Assembly (NCBI GenBank): GCA_023443285.1 | Contig: JAEZVB010000039.1 | Span: 1 to 54,325, forward strand | DNA from: Bacillota bacterium | GTDB taxonomy: Bacteria > Bacillota > Negativicutes > Sporomusales > Sporomusaceae | Direction: 5' to 3' | DNA: 54,325 bases | Part shown: positions 1 through 8,095 of the stretch, one piece after another | How the letters are laid out: the number at the start of each line of letters is the position of its first letter | Numbering within the stretch: position 1 is the stretch's first letter | The notes under the pieces: generated by a model | The model's input: only the letters and a program-made list of their open reading frames with translations | Databases searched by the model: none | Told to the model about the DNA's origin: nothing | Translations under genes and position numbers: made by a program

Positions 1-18
1 ATAAATACCCCGAATCAA
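1..18 (-). CDS. flgF: Flagellar basal-body rod protein FlgF/FlhO, first six codons only
   Basis: Only the N-terminus lies in the window. On the minus strand GAGGTG (25-30) is followed after six bases by TTG (16-18), and the frame reads M-I-R-G-I-Y to the window edge. FlgF/FlgG rod proteins typically open with M-I-R-G-(L/I)-Y. In Bacillus subtilis the genes following spoIIID and mbl are flhO and flhP, so both position and peptide agree. The product would be an axial rod component exported by the flagellar secretion apparatus. FlgF/FlhO and FlgG/FlhP cannot be told apart from six residues; the first position after mbl favours FlhO. Confidence 0.6.
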
Positions 19-72
19 TAGTATCACCTCATTAACTATTATCGTACATTTCTTTCGGTTTCTTAATAGGAC

Positions 73-104
73 AATCTGACTAGGTAATATTACCCAGCCA
101 GATT
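73..104 (-). other. Hairpin overlapping the mbl stop codon
   Basis: A 32-nt near-perfect palindrome: AATCTG at one end pairs with CAGATT at the other, and the centre is GGTAATATTACC, with G-T type mismatches between. It contains the last mbl codons and the TAA (90-92). No T-run follows on the minus strand, so it is not a classical terminator. In mRNA it could stabilise the mbl 3' end or reduce read-through into flgF. Confidence 0.4.
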
Positions 105-1118
105 CCCTTTTTTCAGAGTTGTCAAAGTATCTTGCAAAGCCTCCAATGAATCTAGTGCCTTGCCAGTTCCCAGGGCTACACAGGACAATGGATCCTCAGC
201 CAAATAGGTGGGGATTCCTGTCTCTTGATTGATTAGCTTGTCCAAACCATGAATGAGCGAGCCGCCGCCAGTCATGACAATTCCACGATCCACAATATCG
301 GCCGCGAGTTCAGGCGGTGTCTTTTCTAAAACAGATTTAACACATTCAACAATGAGCGTTACCGGTTCAATTAATGCTTCCCTGGTTTCCGCTGAATTCA
401 TGCGTAGAGTTTTGGGAAGGCCTGATACTAAATCCCGCCCACGAATTTCTAACGTTTCACTACGGCCATTGGGATATGCAGTGGCAATAGCTACTTTTAT
501 TTCTTCTGCTGTACGCTCACCAATCAAGACGTTATATTCCTTTTTCACATGGCGAATCAGCGCTTCATCAAATTTATCGCCACCAATACGCAGCGATTCA
601 CTAACAACAATACCGCCCAGACTAAGTACAGCAATATCGGTAGTACCGCCACCGATATCGACAACCATAGCCCCACAAGGTTCGGCAATTTCAAGTCCAG
701 CGCCAAGTGCAGCAGCCAGTGGCTCTTCAATAAGATAGGTCTTGCTGGCACCAGCTTGCATAGCCGCTTCCAGTACAGCTCTTTTTTCGACGGTGGTTAC
801 CCCCGAAGGAATACAAACCATAATTCTCGGCTTGAAAAAGAAATTTTTTCCAGCTACCTTTTGTATAAAGTGTCTCAGCATACTTTCGGTGGTGTCATAG
901 TCGGCAATTACGCCTTCACGCAAAGGACGAATGGCAATAATATTGCCGGGTGTCCGCCCCAGCATCCGGCGCGCTTCTTCGCCGATGGCCAAAATGCGGT
1001 TGCTATCCCGGTCAATGGCGACGACTGAAGGTTCCCGAAGTACAATACCTTTTCCCTTTATGTATACTAAAACGTTGGCTGTTCCCAAATCGACGCCAAT
1101 ATCCATAGTTCCAAACAT
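90..1118 (-). CDS. mbl: Rod shape-determining actin homologue (Mbl/MreB family)
   Basis: Bacterial actin that forms membrane-associated filaments and guides the elongation machinery of the cell wall. The actin nucleotide-binding signatures are present: phosphate-1 loop DLGTAN near the N-terminus, phosphate-2 loop DIGGGTTD near residue 155 and the adenosine motif GGGSLIHGL near residue 285. Length (342-346 aa) is normal. A TTG at 1128-1130 lies only one base after AAAGGGGA, so the ATG at 1116-1118 (M-F-G-T-M-D-I-G) is preferred; it matches the usual Mbl start. The position directly after spoIIID and before flgF is the B. subtilis mbl arrangement, which favours Mbl over MreB proper. Confidence 0.92.
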   Translation of the reverse strand: MFGTMDIGVDLGTANVLVYIKGKGIVLREPSVVAIDRDSNRILAIGEEARRMLGRTPGNIIAIRPLREGVIADYDTTESMLRHFIQKVAGKNFFFKPRIMVCIPSGVTTVEKRAVLEAAMQAGASKTYLIEEPLAAALGAGLEIAEPCGAMVVDIGGGTTDIAVLSLGGIVVSESLRIGGDKFDEALIRHVKKEYNVLIGERTAEEIKVAIATAYPNGRSETLEIRGRDLVSGLPKTLRMNSAETREALIEPVTLIVECVKSVLEKTPPELAADIVDRGIVMTGGGSLIHGLDKLINQETGIPTYLAEDPLSCVALGTGKALDSLEALQDTLTTLKKGNLAG

Positions 1119-1300
1119 ATAAAAATCCAATCCCCTTTCAATCTACCTATCGCCCCCCAAACTTGTCTTATCATTTTTCTAAAAGAAAAAAAGAGGTGGC
1201 AGTAAGATAATCATAAGTAACTTATAGTTCTACAAATAAATTAAAAATCCTCTATTTTTCGTTCTCTTAACCGACACATCTATCTTTTTATTGTTAATAT

Positions 1301-1558
1301 TTATTCTTCTTTTTCTTCTTTGTATTTTTTCCTGGTAGCCTCACCACCACGAATATGCCGTTCTGCCTTATTCATGTCAAGTATATTTTTTACCTTGGCA
1401 GCCAGTCGCCTATTTATCTCCGGTAGGCGTTCAATCATATCTTTGTGAACTGTGCTTTTGCTCACCCCGAAAACCACGGCTGTCTGCCGTACTGTATGCT
1501 TTGTTTCCATGATGTGATTGCATATATCCAGCACCCGTTTCCGAATATATTCTTTCAT
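1301..1558 (-). CDS. spoIIID: Sporulation transcription factor SpoIIID
   Basis: An 85-aa DNA-binding protein that, in known spore formers, acts in the mother cell with sigma-E and tunes the switch to sigma-K. The sequence carries the characteristic helix-turn-helix around residues 22-46 (TVRQTAVVFGVSKSTVHKD) followed by the conserved ERLPEIN stretch and a basic C-terminal tail (GGEATRKKYK). The ATG at 1556-1558 follows GGGGGAAGAG. It sits between spoIIQ and mbl as in B. subtilis. Its presence is strong evidence that the organism is, or recently was, endospore-forming. Confidence 0.96.
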   Translation of the reverse strand: MKEYIRKRVLDICNHIMETKHTVRQTAVVFGVSKSTVHKDMIERLPEINRRLAAKVKNILDMNKAERHIRGGEATRKKYKEEKEE

Positions 1559-1680
1559 TCATTCTCTTCCCCCTCGCGCCCGTCCTTATACTCTTGATAC
1601 CATATATATGCAGCAAACAAGGGAAGCAGAACAGGGGGAAGCCGACAAGACAACACAAACCGTTTTGCTGTGCTGAAAAC

Positions 1681-1757
1681 AAAAAAAGCCTCCTAGTTTA
1701 CGCAAATAACCGTCAATTCATATGACTGAGTTTGCTGTACACTAGGAGGCTTTTTCA
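1681..1757 (-). terminator. Rho-independent terminator with long nested loop, after spoIIQ
   Basis: A perfect 15-bp stem pairs AAAAAGCCTCCTAGT (1683-1697) with ACTAGGAGGCTTTTT (1741-1755). On the minus strand it ends in a T-tract (complement of 1681-1687). The 43-nt interior can fold again: GCAAA/TTTGC, then GTCA/TGAC. It lies 14 bases past the spoIIQ stop and separates spoIIQ from spoIIID. Confidence 0.85.
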
Positions 1758-1770
1758 ATATATTAATTAA

Positions 1771-2457
1771 TTACTCAGGGATATCTGGAAATATGGAACG
1801 AGGATTATGATACTCTTTTTTGTCAATATCTTGGACAGCTAGGTGCACATGCGGCTCAGGCTCAGACAAGGTAATTCCCATTGAGCCGATTGATTTACCA
1901 TGCTTAATTATCGCATTTTCCTGCACACTCACACTGGCAAGCGAACTATAATATATCAGGTGTTTATCACTCGCAACAACTACGGTAAGTCCATATTGTT
2001 CGTCTGGATATATCTCTAATACTTTACCTGCTGTTAATGCCGGTACGATTTGTCCTTCGCCGCCACTAATATCAACACCATTATGATATCGCCAATCCTG
2101 GTATAGCGGATGAAGCTGCCAGCCAAAATCGCGGGTAATTTTACCGTTCCATAACTGACTAATTAGTTGGTTATCGACTAATACTTCGCGCTCACTAGTC
2201 GCCGTCTCTACTTCCTTAACTGCATCAGCGGGCAGCTGCTGCTGCACGGGAGGTTGGGAGTTAGAAACAGTGGATTTAGCCTGATCGCTCTGTTCAGATA
2301 CCGGCATATTTTTTGTCATTGGCGGTTTTGTAGCCGGCTCAAGGGTACCGATAACAGCAAACATAAGCAGCGTAGCAACTGTTAGCAGTAGTCCTGCTGT
2401 GACAACCTGACCAACATAACCAGCGCGTACTATTTTCGCTACCATTTTCCTAGGCAT
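1771..2457 (-). CDS. spoIIQ: Forespore engulfment protein SpoIIQ-like (M23/LytM domain)
   Basis: A 228-aa bitopic membrane protein: one transmembrane helix (about residues 17-39), a low-complexity linker, then an M23 domain (about 100-220). In spore formers SpoIIQ is made in the forespore and joins SpoIIIAH to form the intercellular channel. The zinc-site residues are visible: H125 and D129 in HNGVD, and HVH at 203-205. The second catalytic His of LytM enzymes (in Y-x-H-L) is replaced by Ser (S172 in YSSL), so peptidase activity is doubtful. The start is ATG behind GAGGTG. Identification rests on architecture plus position after spoIID; a generic M23 peptidase is the alternative. Confidence 0.85.
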   Translation of the reverse strand: MPRKMVAKIVRAGYVGQVVTAGLLLTVATLLMFAVIGTLEPATKPPMTKNMPVSEQSDQAKSTVSNSQPPVQQQLPADAVKEVETATSEREVLVDNQLISQLWNGKITRDFGWQLHPLYQDWRYHNGVDISGGEGQIVPALTAGKVLEIYPDEQYGLTVVVASDKHLIYYSSLASVSVQENAIIKHGKSIGSMGITLSEPEPHVHLAVQDIDKKEYHNPRSIFPDIPE

Positions 2458-2473
2458 ATCATCACCTCATGGA

Positions 2474-2503
2474 TAGTATGCCCAGTTATGGAATCAATAA
2501 AAC
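2474..2503 (-). promoter_or_regulatory. Candidate forespore (sigma-F/sigma-G type) promoter of spoIIQ
   Basis: On the minus strand GTTTT (2499-2503) is followed after 15 bases by GGGCATACTA (2474-2483). The latter fits the sigma-F -10 consensus GGnrAnAnTW at all but one position and contains CATnnTA, the sigma-G core. spoIIQ is a known sigma-F target in Bacillus. The predicted start of transcription falls close to the ribosome binding site (2463-2468), which weakens the call. Confidence 0.35.
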
Positions 2504-2521
2504 AGGCATCTAATTGATATG

Positions 2522-3523
2522 TTAGAAGCCAAAAATGTTTCTAATAGCGGTTCCTGTATAATAATAGGTTAAAATTTGTCGAAAATCCCGTTTTTCTTTG
2601 GCCTGCCCGTTAGCTCCATACTGGCACAATCCAACACCATGCCCATAGCCTCTTGTTTTAAATACTAACTTGTCACCAGCTGCTTCCACAATAAAATTAG
2701 TAGATCGCAATGCTAGTTTTTCCCTCACTTCCAGCCCGGTTAACGTTTTTGAACCTACGCGCACCTTGTTGACCCGTCCTGAATCAGTATGTTCAATAAT
2801 GCTAACTATATCTGCACTATTGCCACTCTGCGCAGCAGCCATAATGCCGGCATCTGTTCCTAAACGCGCTTCTAATTCGCTCAGTGGTATTTCTTTTGTG
2901 TCCTGATAGCGTGGCGATAACTGATCCCAGCTGCAGGCCACACTTTGCAGATAAGGATACTCAAATCCCCATACCTCCTTAGCACTGGCAGTACGCTCCC
3001 CACTAGTAGAATGAAAAACCGCATTGATGGGTTCTCCCTTATACGTAACTATCAGGCCTTGTGTTTGGTCTACAGCTTGACTGATTTTACGCCAATACTT
3101 TCCGTAGTTTACCCCCCATTTTTCTTTTAGTTTGGTCTCATTATACCAAGCCTGGCTATTTTTATAATCGGTAGTGACATCAGCGCCCGGATGTTCAACT
3201 GAGCCTGAGCCGCCGAAAAAAGCCATATGTTTTACCGCATAGGTCCGTGCAGCCACGGCCTGTGCTTTAAGGGCTTCAAGTTCAAATTCAGCAGGCATTT
3301 CGGCCGCAACTACGCCTTTGACATAATCTTCGAGATTCATGGATACAATCTGATTGATTTCGGCCATATATACCTTTATCATAACATCCTCCTGCCGAAA
3401 AACAGCAGGCTGAGCGACTGCCGACTCACGGCGATGCTCATAGTCACTCATCACGACTATTGCCGGAATGGCAATAACCGCGACAATTACCAGTAAAACA
3501 CTGCAGATGGCTATATACCGCAC
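2522..3523 (-). CDS. spoIID: Stage II sporulation protein SpoIID (lytic transglycosylase)
   Basis: Membrane-anchored enzyme of the mother-cell engulfment complex; the family cleaves denuded glycan strands, working with SpoIIP and SpoIIM. A signal-anchor helix covers about residues 4-25. The conserved core VVAAEMPAEF (residues 71-80), with the catalytic Glu expected at E75, is followed by the family hallmark EALKAQAVAARTYA. Late motifs HSTSG and GYGHGVGLCQYGA are also present. The GTG at 3521-3523 is chosen over the TTG three bases upstream because AAGG is then seven bases away. The gene lies between murA and spoIIQ as in B. subtilis, with its own terminator-separated transcription likely. Confidence 0.94.
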   Translation of the reverse strand: MRYIAICSVLLVIVAVIAIPAIVVMSDYEHRRESAVAQPAVFRQEDVMIKVYMAEINQIVSMNLEDYVKGVVAAEMPAEFELEALKAQAVAARTYAVKHMAFFGGSGSVEHPGADVTTDYKNSQAWYNETKLKEKWGVNYGKYWRKISQAVDQTQGLIVTYKGEPINAVFHSTSGERTASAKEVWGFEYPYLQSVACSWDQLSPRYQDTKEIPLSELEARLGTDAGIMAAAQSGNSADIVSIIEHTDSGRVNKVRVGSKTLTGLEVREKLALRSTNFIVEAAGDKLVFKTRGYGHGVGLCQYGANGQAKEKRDFRQILTYYYTGTAIRNIFGF

Positions 3524-3640
3524 CAACTCACCTTCTTTGCATTGACATGCTTTTAAGTATTACTTTTTACATACTATGCAAACAAGTGGCGCTGTATGTA
3601 CGGTGAGCCTAGCCTGATCTGCTATAAATCTGATACATAA

Positions 3641-3730
3641 GAAAAAAAAAGCGGGATTGCTGTACTGATGTTCGCAATGACTATAAAGCTTCCTTAAGTC
3701 ATTATGAGCATAGTAAGGCAATCCCGCTTT
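3641..3730 (-). terminator. Rho-independent terminator with branched interior, after murA
   Basis: AAAGCGGGATTGC (3648-3660) pairs with GCAATCCCGCTTT (3718-3730), 13 bp, and the minus-strand transcript then runs into nine T (complement of 3642-3650). The interior contains a second stem, AATGACT (3676-3682) with AGTCATT (3697-3703). It isolates murA from spoIID. Confidence 0.87.
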
Positions 3731-3776
3731 GCTTTTGGTTTACTGAAAAATAAGCATAAATATTAGTTCAGTGCTA

Positions 3777-5033
3777 CTAGCGATCTACTCGTTCAATATT
3801 AGCACCAATATTGCGGAACTTATCGACAAGTTTGTCATAGCCCCGGTCAATATGGTGAATATAGCCTATCTCGGTTTGGCCGTCGGCAACTAAGCCAGCC
3901 AAAACCAGTGCTGCACCGGCTCTAAGGTCAGTGGCTTTCACCGGACACCCGGTAAGAGTCTTAACACCCTCTACCACAGCGCTGCGACCATCAATTTTGA
4001 TTGATGCCCCCATCCGCTTGAGTTCATCCACATGCATGAAGCGGTTTTCAAAGACGGTTTCTGTTACAATACTTGTCCCCTGCGCCACAGCCATAAGCGC
4101 CATAAACTGCGCCTGCATATCTGTTGGAAAACCCGGATACGGCAAGGTCTTAATGTCAACAGCCCGGATGTTGCCGTCACTACAGACTCTTACACCATTT
4201 ACATCTTCTTCAATAGTAACGCCTGCTTCTTTTAATTTGGCAATAACCGGTTTTAGGTGTTCTGTCAGCGCGCCCTCTACATAAATATCGCCACCGGTAA
4301 TAGCGGCAGCCACCATGTAGGTTCCTGCTTCAATGCGGTCAGGTATTACTGAGTGGCAAGCGCCTTTCAATTCACTGACGCCCTCAATTCTAATCTTTTT
4401 CGTACCGGCACCGCGGATATTCGCACCCATGTGATTGAGCATGTTAGCCAAATCCACAATCTCGGGCTCTTCTGCCGGGTTCTCAATAATGGTCTGGCCT
4501 GCAGCCATACTTGCTGCCATCATTATATTTTCAGTTGCCCCAACACTAGGGAAATCCAGATAAATTCTGGCTCCTTTCAGACCTTTGGGGGCTTTAGCTT
4601 CAATAAAACCATGACCCATGACAATCTCAGCACCTAAGGCCTCAAAACCTTTTAGATGCAGATCAATTGGCCTAGTGCCAATTGCGCAGCCACCAGGCAA
4701 CGATATTTTCGCAGAACCCTTCCGCGCTAACAGCGGCCCCATAACCAGAAAAGAAGCCCGCATTTTTCGTACAAGTTCATACGGTGCTTCGCAGGTTGTT
4801 ATGTTAGAACTATCCACGTAAAACATATCTGGTTCAATTTTAACCGCCGCGCCTAAGTGTGTTAGCACTTCAGCAATTGTGCGGACATCTTCTAAATCCG
4901 GTATTTCCTCCAAGGTACTGGGAGTTGTCCCAAGCAATGTTGCCGCAATTACAGGCAATACTGCATTTTTGGCTCCACTGACTTTAACTGTGCCAGTAAG
5001 CCTATTGCCCCCTCGAACAATTAATTTTTCCAC
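3777..5033 (-). CDS. murA: UDP-N-acetylglucosamine 1-carboxyvinyltransferase MurA
   Basis: First committed step of peptidoglycan synthesis: transfers enolpyruvate from PEP to UDP-GlcNAc in the cytoplasm. A 418-aa protein of typical length. K22 in SGAKNA and C116 in GGCAIGTRP match the catalytic Lys and the fosfomycin-reactive Cys of the family. The GTG at 5031-5033 is preferred: GGGAGG (5041-5046) lies seven bases upstream and the protein then begins MEKLIVRGG, the usual MurA start. An upstream ATG (5051) would add six unrelated residues. The gene has its own promoter (5206-5234) and a structured leader (5069-5199). Confidence 0.97.
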   Translation of the reverse strand: MEKLIVRGGNRLTGTVKVSGAKNAVLPVIAATLLGTTPSTLEEIPDLEDVRTIAEVLTHLGAAVKIEPDMFYVDSSNITTCEAPYELVRKMRASFLVMGPLLARKGSAKISLPGGCAIGTRPIDLHLKGFEALGAEIVMGHGFIEAKAPKGLKGARIYLDFPSVGATENIMMAASMAAGQTIIENPAEEPEIVDLANMLNHMGANIRGAGTKKIRIEGVSELKGACHSVIPDRIEAGTYMVAAAITGGDIYVEGALTEHLKPVIAKLKEAGVTIEEDVNGVRVCSDGNIRAVDIKTLPYPGFPTDMQAQFMALMAVAQGTSIVTETVFENRFMHVDELKRMGASIKIDGRSAVVEGVKTLTGCPVKATDLRAGAALVLAGLVADGQTEIGYIHHIDRGYDKLVDKFRNIGANIERVDR

Positions 5034-5068
5034 AAAACTTCCTCCCACCACAGCGGTAAGTACAATAC

Positions 5069-5199
5069 ATAAATGAGACTTGATTCAGTTGGGGTTTTAA
5101 CCTGAATCTTAGTCGAATTATCCAGGGACTTAGCCGTTCTTTACTCCCGCCTGCATAGGTCGGGAGTATTAGCATGGGTTAGTCATCGGATAAATTCCC
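5069..5199 (-). promoter_or_regulatory. Structured leader element, copy A (upstream of murA)
   Basis: One of three related sequences on the minus strand. From its 5' end: TTTATCC (5188-5194) closes with GGATAAT (5117-5123); inside, GACT (5181-5184) pairs with AGTC (5127-5130); the apical hairpin is ACTCCCG (5161-5167) with CGGGAGT (5143-5149). A second hairpin follows, GATTCAG (5102-5108) with CTGAATC (5082-5088), then the shared end box TCATTTAT. Flanking bases of the loops (GACTAACCC, GGCTAAGTCCCTGG) are nearly identical to copy C. It fills the untranslated leader between the predicted murA transcription start (about 5199) and the ribosome binding site. I do not recognise it as a named riboswitch. 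Confidence 0.7.
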
Positions 5200-5205
5200 T
5201 AGATT

Positions 5206-5234
5206 AGTTTATCATTACCGTGGTAGCTACGCAA
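5206..5234 (-). promoter_or_regulatory. Promoter of murA
   Basis: TTGCGT (5229-5234), a 17-base spacer and TAAACT (5206-5211) with an extended -10 TG dinucleotide. Predicted transcription begins near 5199, at the edge of the structured leader. The rest of the gap up to atpC (5235-5329) shows nothing else that I can support. Confidence 0.6.
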
Positions 5235-5329
5235 GGGCTTTGAGTCCTATAATCACTTAAAAAAAAGTCCTTATCTACATTTTTGCCAGTATTTAGGCAG
5301 GTTATTCCATGTAAATTATGGTGTGCAAG

Positions 5330-5361
5330 TAAAAAAGATTGCGACGCAAGCGTCGCAATCT
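5330..5361 (-). terminator. Terminator of the ATP synthase operon
   Basis: AGATTGCGACG (5336-5346) pairs perfectly with CGTCGCAATCT (5351-5361) around a four-base loop, and the minus-strand transcript continues into six T (complement of 5331-5336). It lies 20 bases past the atpC stop. Confidence 0.92.
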
Positions 5362-5381
5362 AAATTTGTTAAAGCTATTCG

Positions 5382-5792
5382 TTATTTTCTATCTGCAACC
5401 CGCAGACGTACCATCGCCCGTTTAAGTGCCACTTCTGCTCGGCGAACATCAATATCTGACGCAGCTTCTGCTTCTTTTAAACGCCTTTCGGCACGTTCTT
5501 TCGCAGATTCTGCTCGATTAATATCAATTTCGTCCGGTAATTCAGCACAACCTGCCAGCACAGTTATCTTTTGAGGGCGGACTTCAATAAAGCCGCCGCA
5601 TACGGAAAACAGTTGCTCGCCATCGTCTGTCTGAATTCTCAGCGGCCAGATCTCGAGACCGGCAATTAACGGGGCATGACCGGGAAGAATGCCTAGATCG
5701 CCGTCGGTGGCTCTGGCAATAACCATATTTACATCTTCGGAATAAACCATCCGATCAGGAGTAACAATATCCAGCCGAATTTTATTGGCCAT
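5382..5792 (-). CDS. atpC: F1 ATP synthase epsilon subunit
   Basis: Last gene of the operon; 136 aa. The epsilon subunit is part of the central stalk and its C-terminal helices regulate ATP hydrolysis. The N-terminal beta-sandwich (about residues 1-85, with VTPDRMVYSEDV and LGILPGHAPLIAGL) and the C-terminal helical hairpin rich in Ala, Arg and Glu (about 90-134) are both complete. The ATG follows GGGGGAG and lies three bases after the atpD stop, indicating tight co-expression with beta. Confidence 0.97.
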   Translation of the reverse strand: MANKIRLDIVTPDRMVYSEDVNMVIARATDGDLGILPGHAPLIAGLEIWPLRIQTDDGEQLFSVCGGFIEVRPQKITVLAGCAELPDEIDINRAESAKERAERRLKEAEAASDIDVRRAEVALKRAMVRLRVADRK

Positions 5793-5795
5793 GTA

Positions 5796-7205
5796 TTACT
5801 CCCCCTTCATCTTCTGAGCCTTTTCCACTACTTCCTCAATCGTACCAACCATGTAGAAGGCTGTTTCCGGCAAATCATCATGTTTACCGCTTAAGATTTC
5901 TTTAAAGCCCCGAATGGTTTCTTTAAGCGGTACATATTTACCTGGAGTGCCGGTAAAGGCCTCGGCTACGAAGAACGGCTGGCTGAGGAATCTTTGAATT
6001 TTTCTAGCCCGGGAAACTGTCAGTTTGTCTTCATCAGACAATTCTTCCATACCCAAAATGGCAATGATATCTTGCAGTTCTTTATACCGCTGCAGCACTT
6101 CCTGAACACCGCGGGCAACCAGGTAGTGATCTTCTCCCAGTACATGCGGATCCATAATCCGTGATGTAGAATCCAGCGGATCAACAGCAGGATAAATACC
6201 CAGCTCAGCAATTTGACGCGACAGAACCGTAGTAGCATCCAGATGGGCGAAAGTCGCCGCCGGCGCTGGGTCAGTCAAGTCATCAGCAGGCACATATACG
6301 GCCTGGACGGAGGTGATAGAACCTTTTTTGGTCGAGGTAATCCTCTCCTGCAGCGCACCAACGTCAGTACTCAAGGTAGGCTGATAACCAACCGCGGACG
6401 GCATCCGGCCTAATAGTGCCGAAACCTCGGAACCGGCCTGGATGAAGCGGAAGATGTTATCAACAAACAGAAGCACGTTCTGTCCGGCAATATCACGGAA
6501 GTATTCGGCCATGGTAAGACCGGTAAGACCTACCCGCATTCTGGCTCCGGGCGGTTCATTCATCTGACCGTACACAAGCGCTGTTTTATCAATAACGCCT
6601 GATTCAATCATTTCATTCCACAGGTCGTTCCCCTCACGGGTACGTTCACCTACACCGGCAAATACGGAGTAGCCACCATGCTCTGTAGCAATATTACGGA
6701 TAAGCTCCATGATCAGTACCGTTTTACCTACACCGGCACCACCGAACAAACCAATTTTGCCGCCGAGTGCATACGGAGCGATGAGGTCAACTACCTTAAT
6801 GCCAGTTTCCAAAATTTGCGTAGATGTTTCTTGGTCTTCAAACGCCGGTGCCGGACGGTGAATAGGCCAGAAATCATCAGCAGTCACTTTTTCCGGATTT
6901 TTATCAACTGTTTCGCCAAGAACATTAAATACCCGGCCTAATGTACCTTTACCGACCGGTATTTTAATTGGCGCCCCGGTATCTACTGCCTTCATGCCGC
7001 GAGTAAGGCCGTCAGTAGACGACATCGCTACACAACGAACGGTATTGTCGCCCAAGTGCTGCATTACTTCCGCAGTCAGCTTAACTTGCACATCGCCAAC
7101 TGTTTCGTCAATGGTGACAGCATTATATATGGCAGGCAGTTTTTCCGGGGGAAACTCAGCGTCAATAACAGGACCGATAACTTGTATAATTCTACCGATA
7201 TTCAC
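5796..7205 (-). CDS. atpD: F1 ATP synthase beta subunit
   Basis: Catalytic subunit, 469 aa. The Walker A motif GGAGVGKTV is near residue 155, followed by GERTREGNDL with the catalytic Glu, and LLFVDNIFRF as Walker B. The usual DPAPA segment (DDLTDPAPAATFAHLDA) that contacts gamma is intact. Start is GTG at 7203-7205 behind GGAGGGG. The neighbouring atpG is 32 bases upstream. Confidence 0.98.
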   Translation of the reverse strand: MNIGRIIQVIGPVIDAEFPPEKLPAIYNAVTIDETVGDVQVKLTAEVMQHLGDNTVRCVAMSSTDGLTRGMKAVDTGAPIKIPVGKGTLGRVFNVLGETVDKNPEKVTADDFWPIHRPAPAFEDQETSTQILETGIKVVDLIAPYALGGKIGLFGGAGVGKTVLIMELIRNIATEHGGYSVFAGVGERTREGNDLWNEMIESGVIDKTALVYGQMNEPPGARMRVGLTGLTMAEYFRDIAGQNVLLFVDNIFRFIQAGSEVSALLGRMPSAVGYQPTLSTDVGALQERITSTKKGSITSVQAVYVPADDLTDPAPAATFAHLDATTVLSRQIAELGIYPAVDPLDSTSRIMDPHVLGEDHYLVARGVQEVLQRYKELQDIIAILGMEELSDEDKLTVSRARKIQRFLSQPFFVAEAFTGTPGKYVPLKETIRGFKEILSGKHDDLPETAFYMVGTIEEVVEKAQKMKGE

Positions 7206-7237
7206 GGGGTTTCCCCTCCTTAACTTCTTAGAACCAT

Positions 7238-8089
7238 CTACTTAAGTGCCTCAGCTCCGCCCACGATCTCGGAAATTTCCCGGGTAATGGAGGCCTGACG
7301 GACTTTGTTGTAGTTTAAGGTCAGTTTGGAAATGAGTTCTTGCGCGTTATCAGTAGCCGATCCCATGGCAGTCATCCGCGAACCAAGTTCGCTGGCAGCT
7401 GATTGTAACAGTGCTCCATAAATGACTGTTTCCAGGTAACGCGGCAAGAGTAAACTAAGAACCTCATTAGCTGAGGGTTCAAAAATGTACTCAGTCTGGG
7501 GCATTTCCTCCCCTTCGCCGATTTCGGCTACCGGCAATAGTTTAATTGTTGTTGGCTTCTGATTAATCGGCGAATAAAAATGAGTATATGTCAGATAAAT
7601 TTCGTCATACTCACCTGCTTCATATTTTTCAGCCATGAGCTGAGCCAGCTTGGCAGCATCCTGATAGGATGGTTTTTCTGAAAAGCCGGTATACTCGCCA
7701 TCAATGGTATAACCCCGCCGTTTAAAATAGTCACGGGCCTTGCGACCTACAGTAACCAATTTGGCGTTATCATTGCCGCGAACCCGCGGCAAAACCTCTT
7801 TAATGAGGTTAGACGAATACGCCCCGGCCAAGCCTTTGTCAGCACTTAATACCAAATACCCAATTTGCTTTACTTCCCGTACTGATAAGAGCGGGTGGGA
7901 AGCATCACGGGCATTGGCCGCCACACTAGCCAATACTTCCCTGATTTTTTGGGTATACGGCTTACTGGCAATAGCGCGTTCCTGTGCCCGGCGAAGTCGG
8001 GCGGCAGCCACCATTTTCATGGCTTTGGTTATCTGTTGAATATTTTTTACGCTCTTGATACGGCGGCGGATATCTCTGGCGTTAGCCAT
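7238..8089 (-). CDS. atpG: F1 ATP synthase gamma subunit
   Basis: Central rotor shaft; 283 aa. The N-terminal coiled-coil helix begins with the family signature RDIRRRIKSVKNIQQITKAM and the C-terminal helix ends with KLTLNYNKVRQASITREISEIVGGAEAL, both needed for rotation inside the alpha3beta3 ring. The Rossmann-like middle domain is complete. The gene is six bases downstream of the atpA stop. Confidence 0.97.
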   Translation of the reverse strand: MANARDIRRRIKSVKNIQQITKAMKMVAAARLRRAQERAIASKPYTQKIREVLASVAANARDASHPLLSVREVKQIGYLVLSADKGLAGAYSSNLIKEVLPRVRGNDNAKLVTVGRKARDYFKRRGYTIDGEYTGFSEKPSYQDAAKLAQLMAEKYEAGEYDEIYLTYTHFYSPINQKPTTIKLLPVAEIGEGEEMPQTEYIFEPSANEVLSLLLPRYLETVIYGALLQSAASELGSRMTAMGSATDNAQELISKLTLNYNKVRQASITREISEIVGGAEALK

Positions 8090-8095
8090 GTATTA

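Noticed and set aside
253..738. Long plus-strand frames inside mbl, atpA, xdhA and the 650-aa gene
   Set aside because: Shadows opposite strongly conserved genes; they lack start signals and any recognisable motif.
1431..1682. An 83-codon frame overlapping the start of spoIIID on minus
   Set aside because: Most of it lies in another frame of spoIIID and its upstream region; no ribosome binding site; composition not protein-like.
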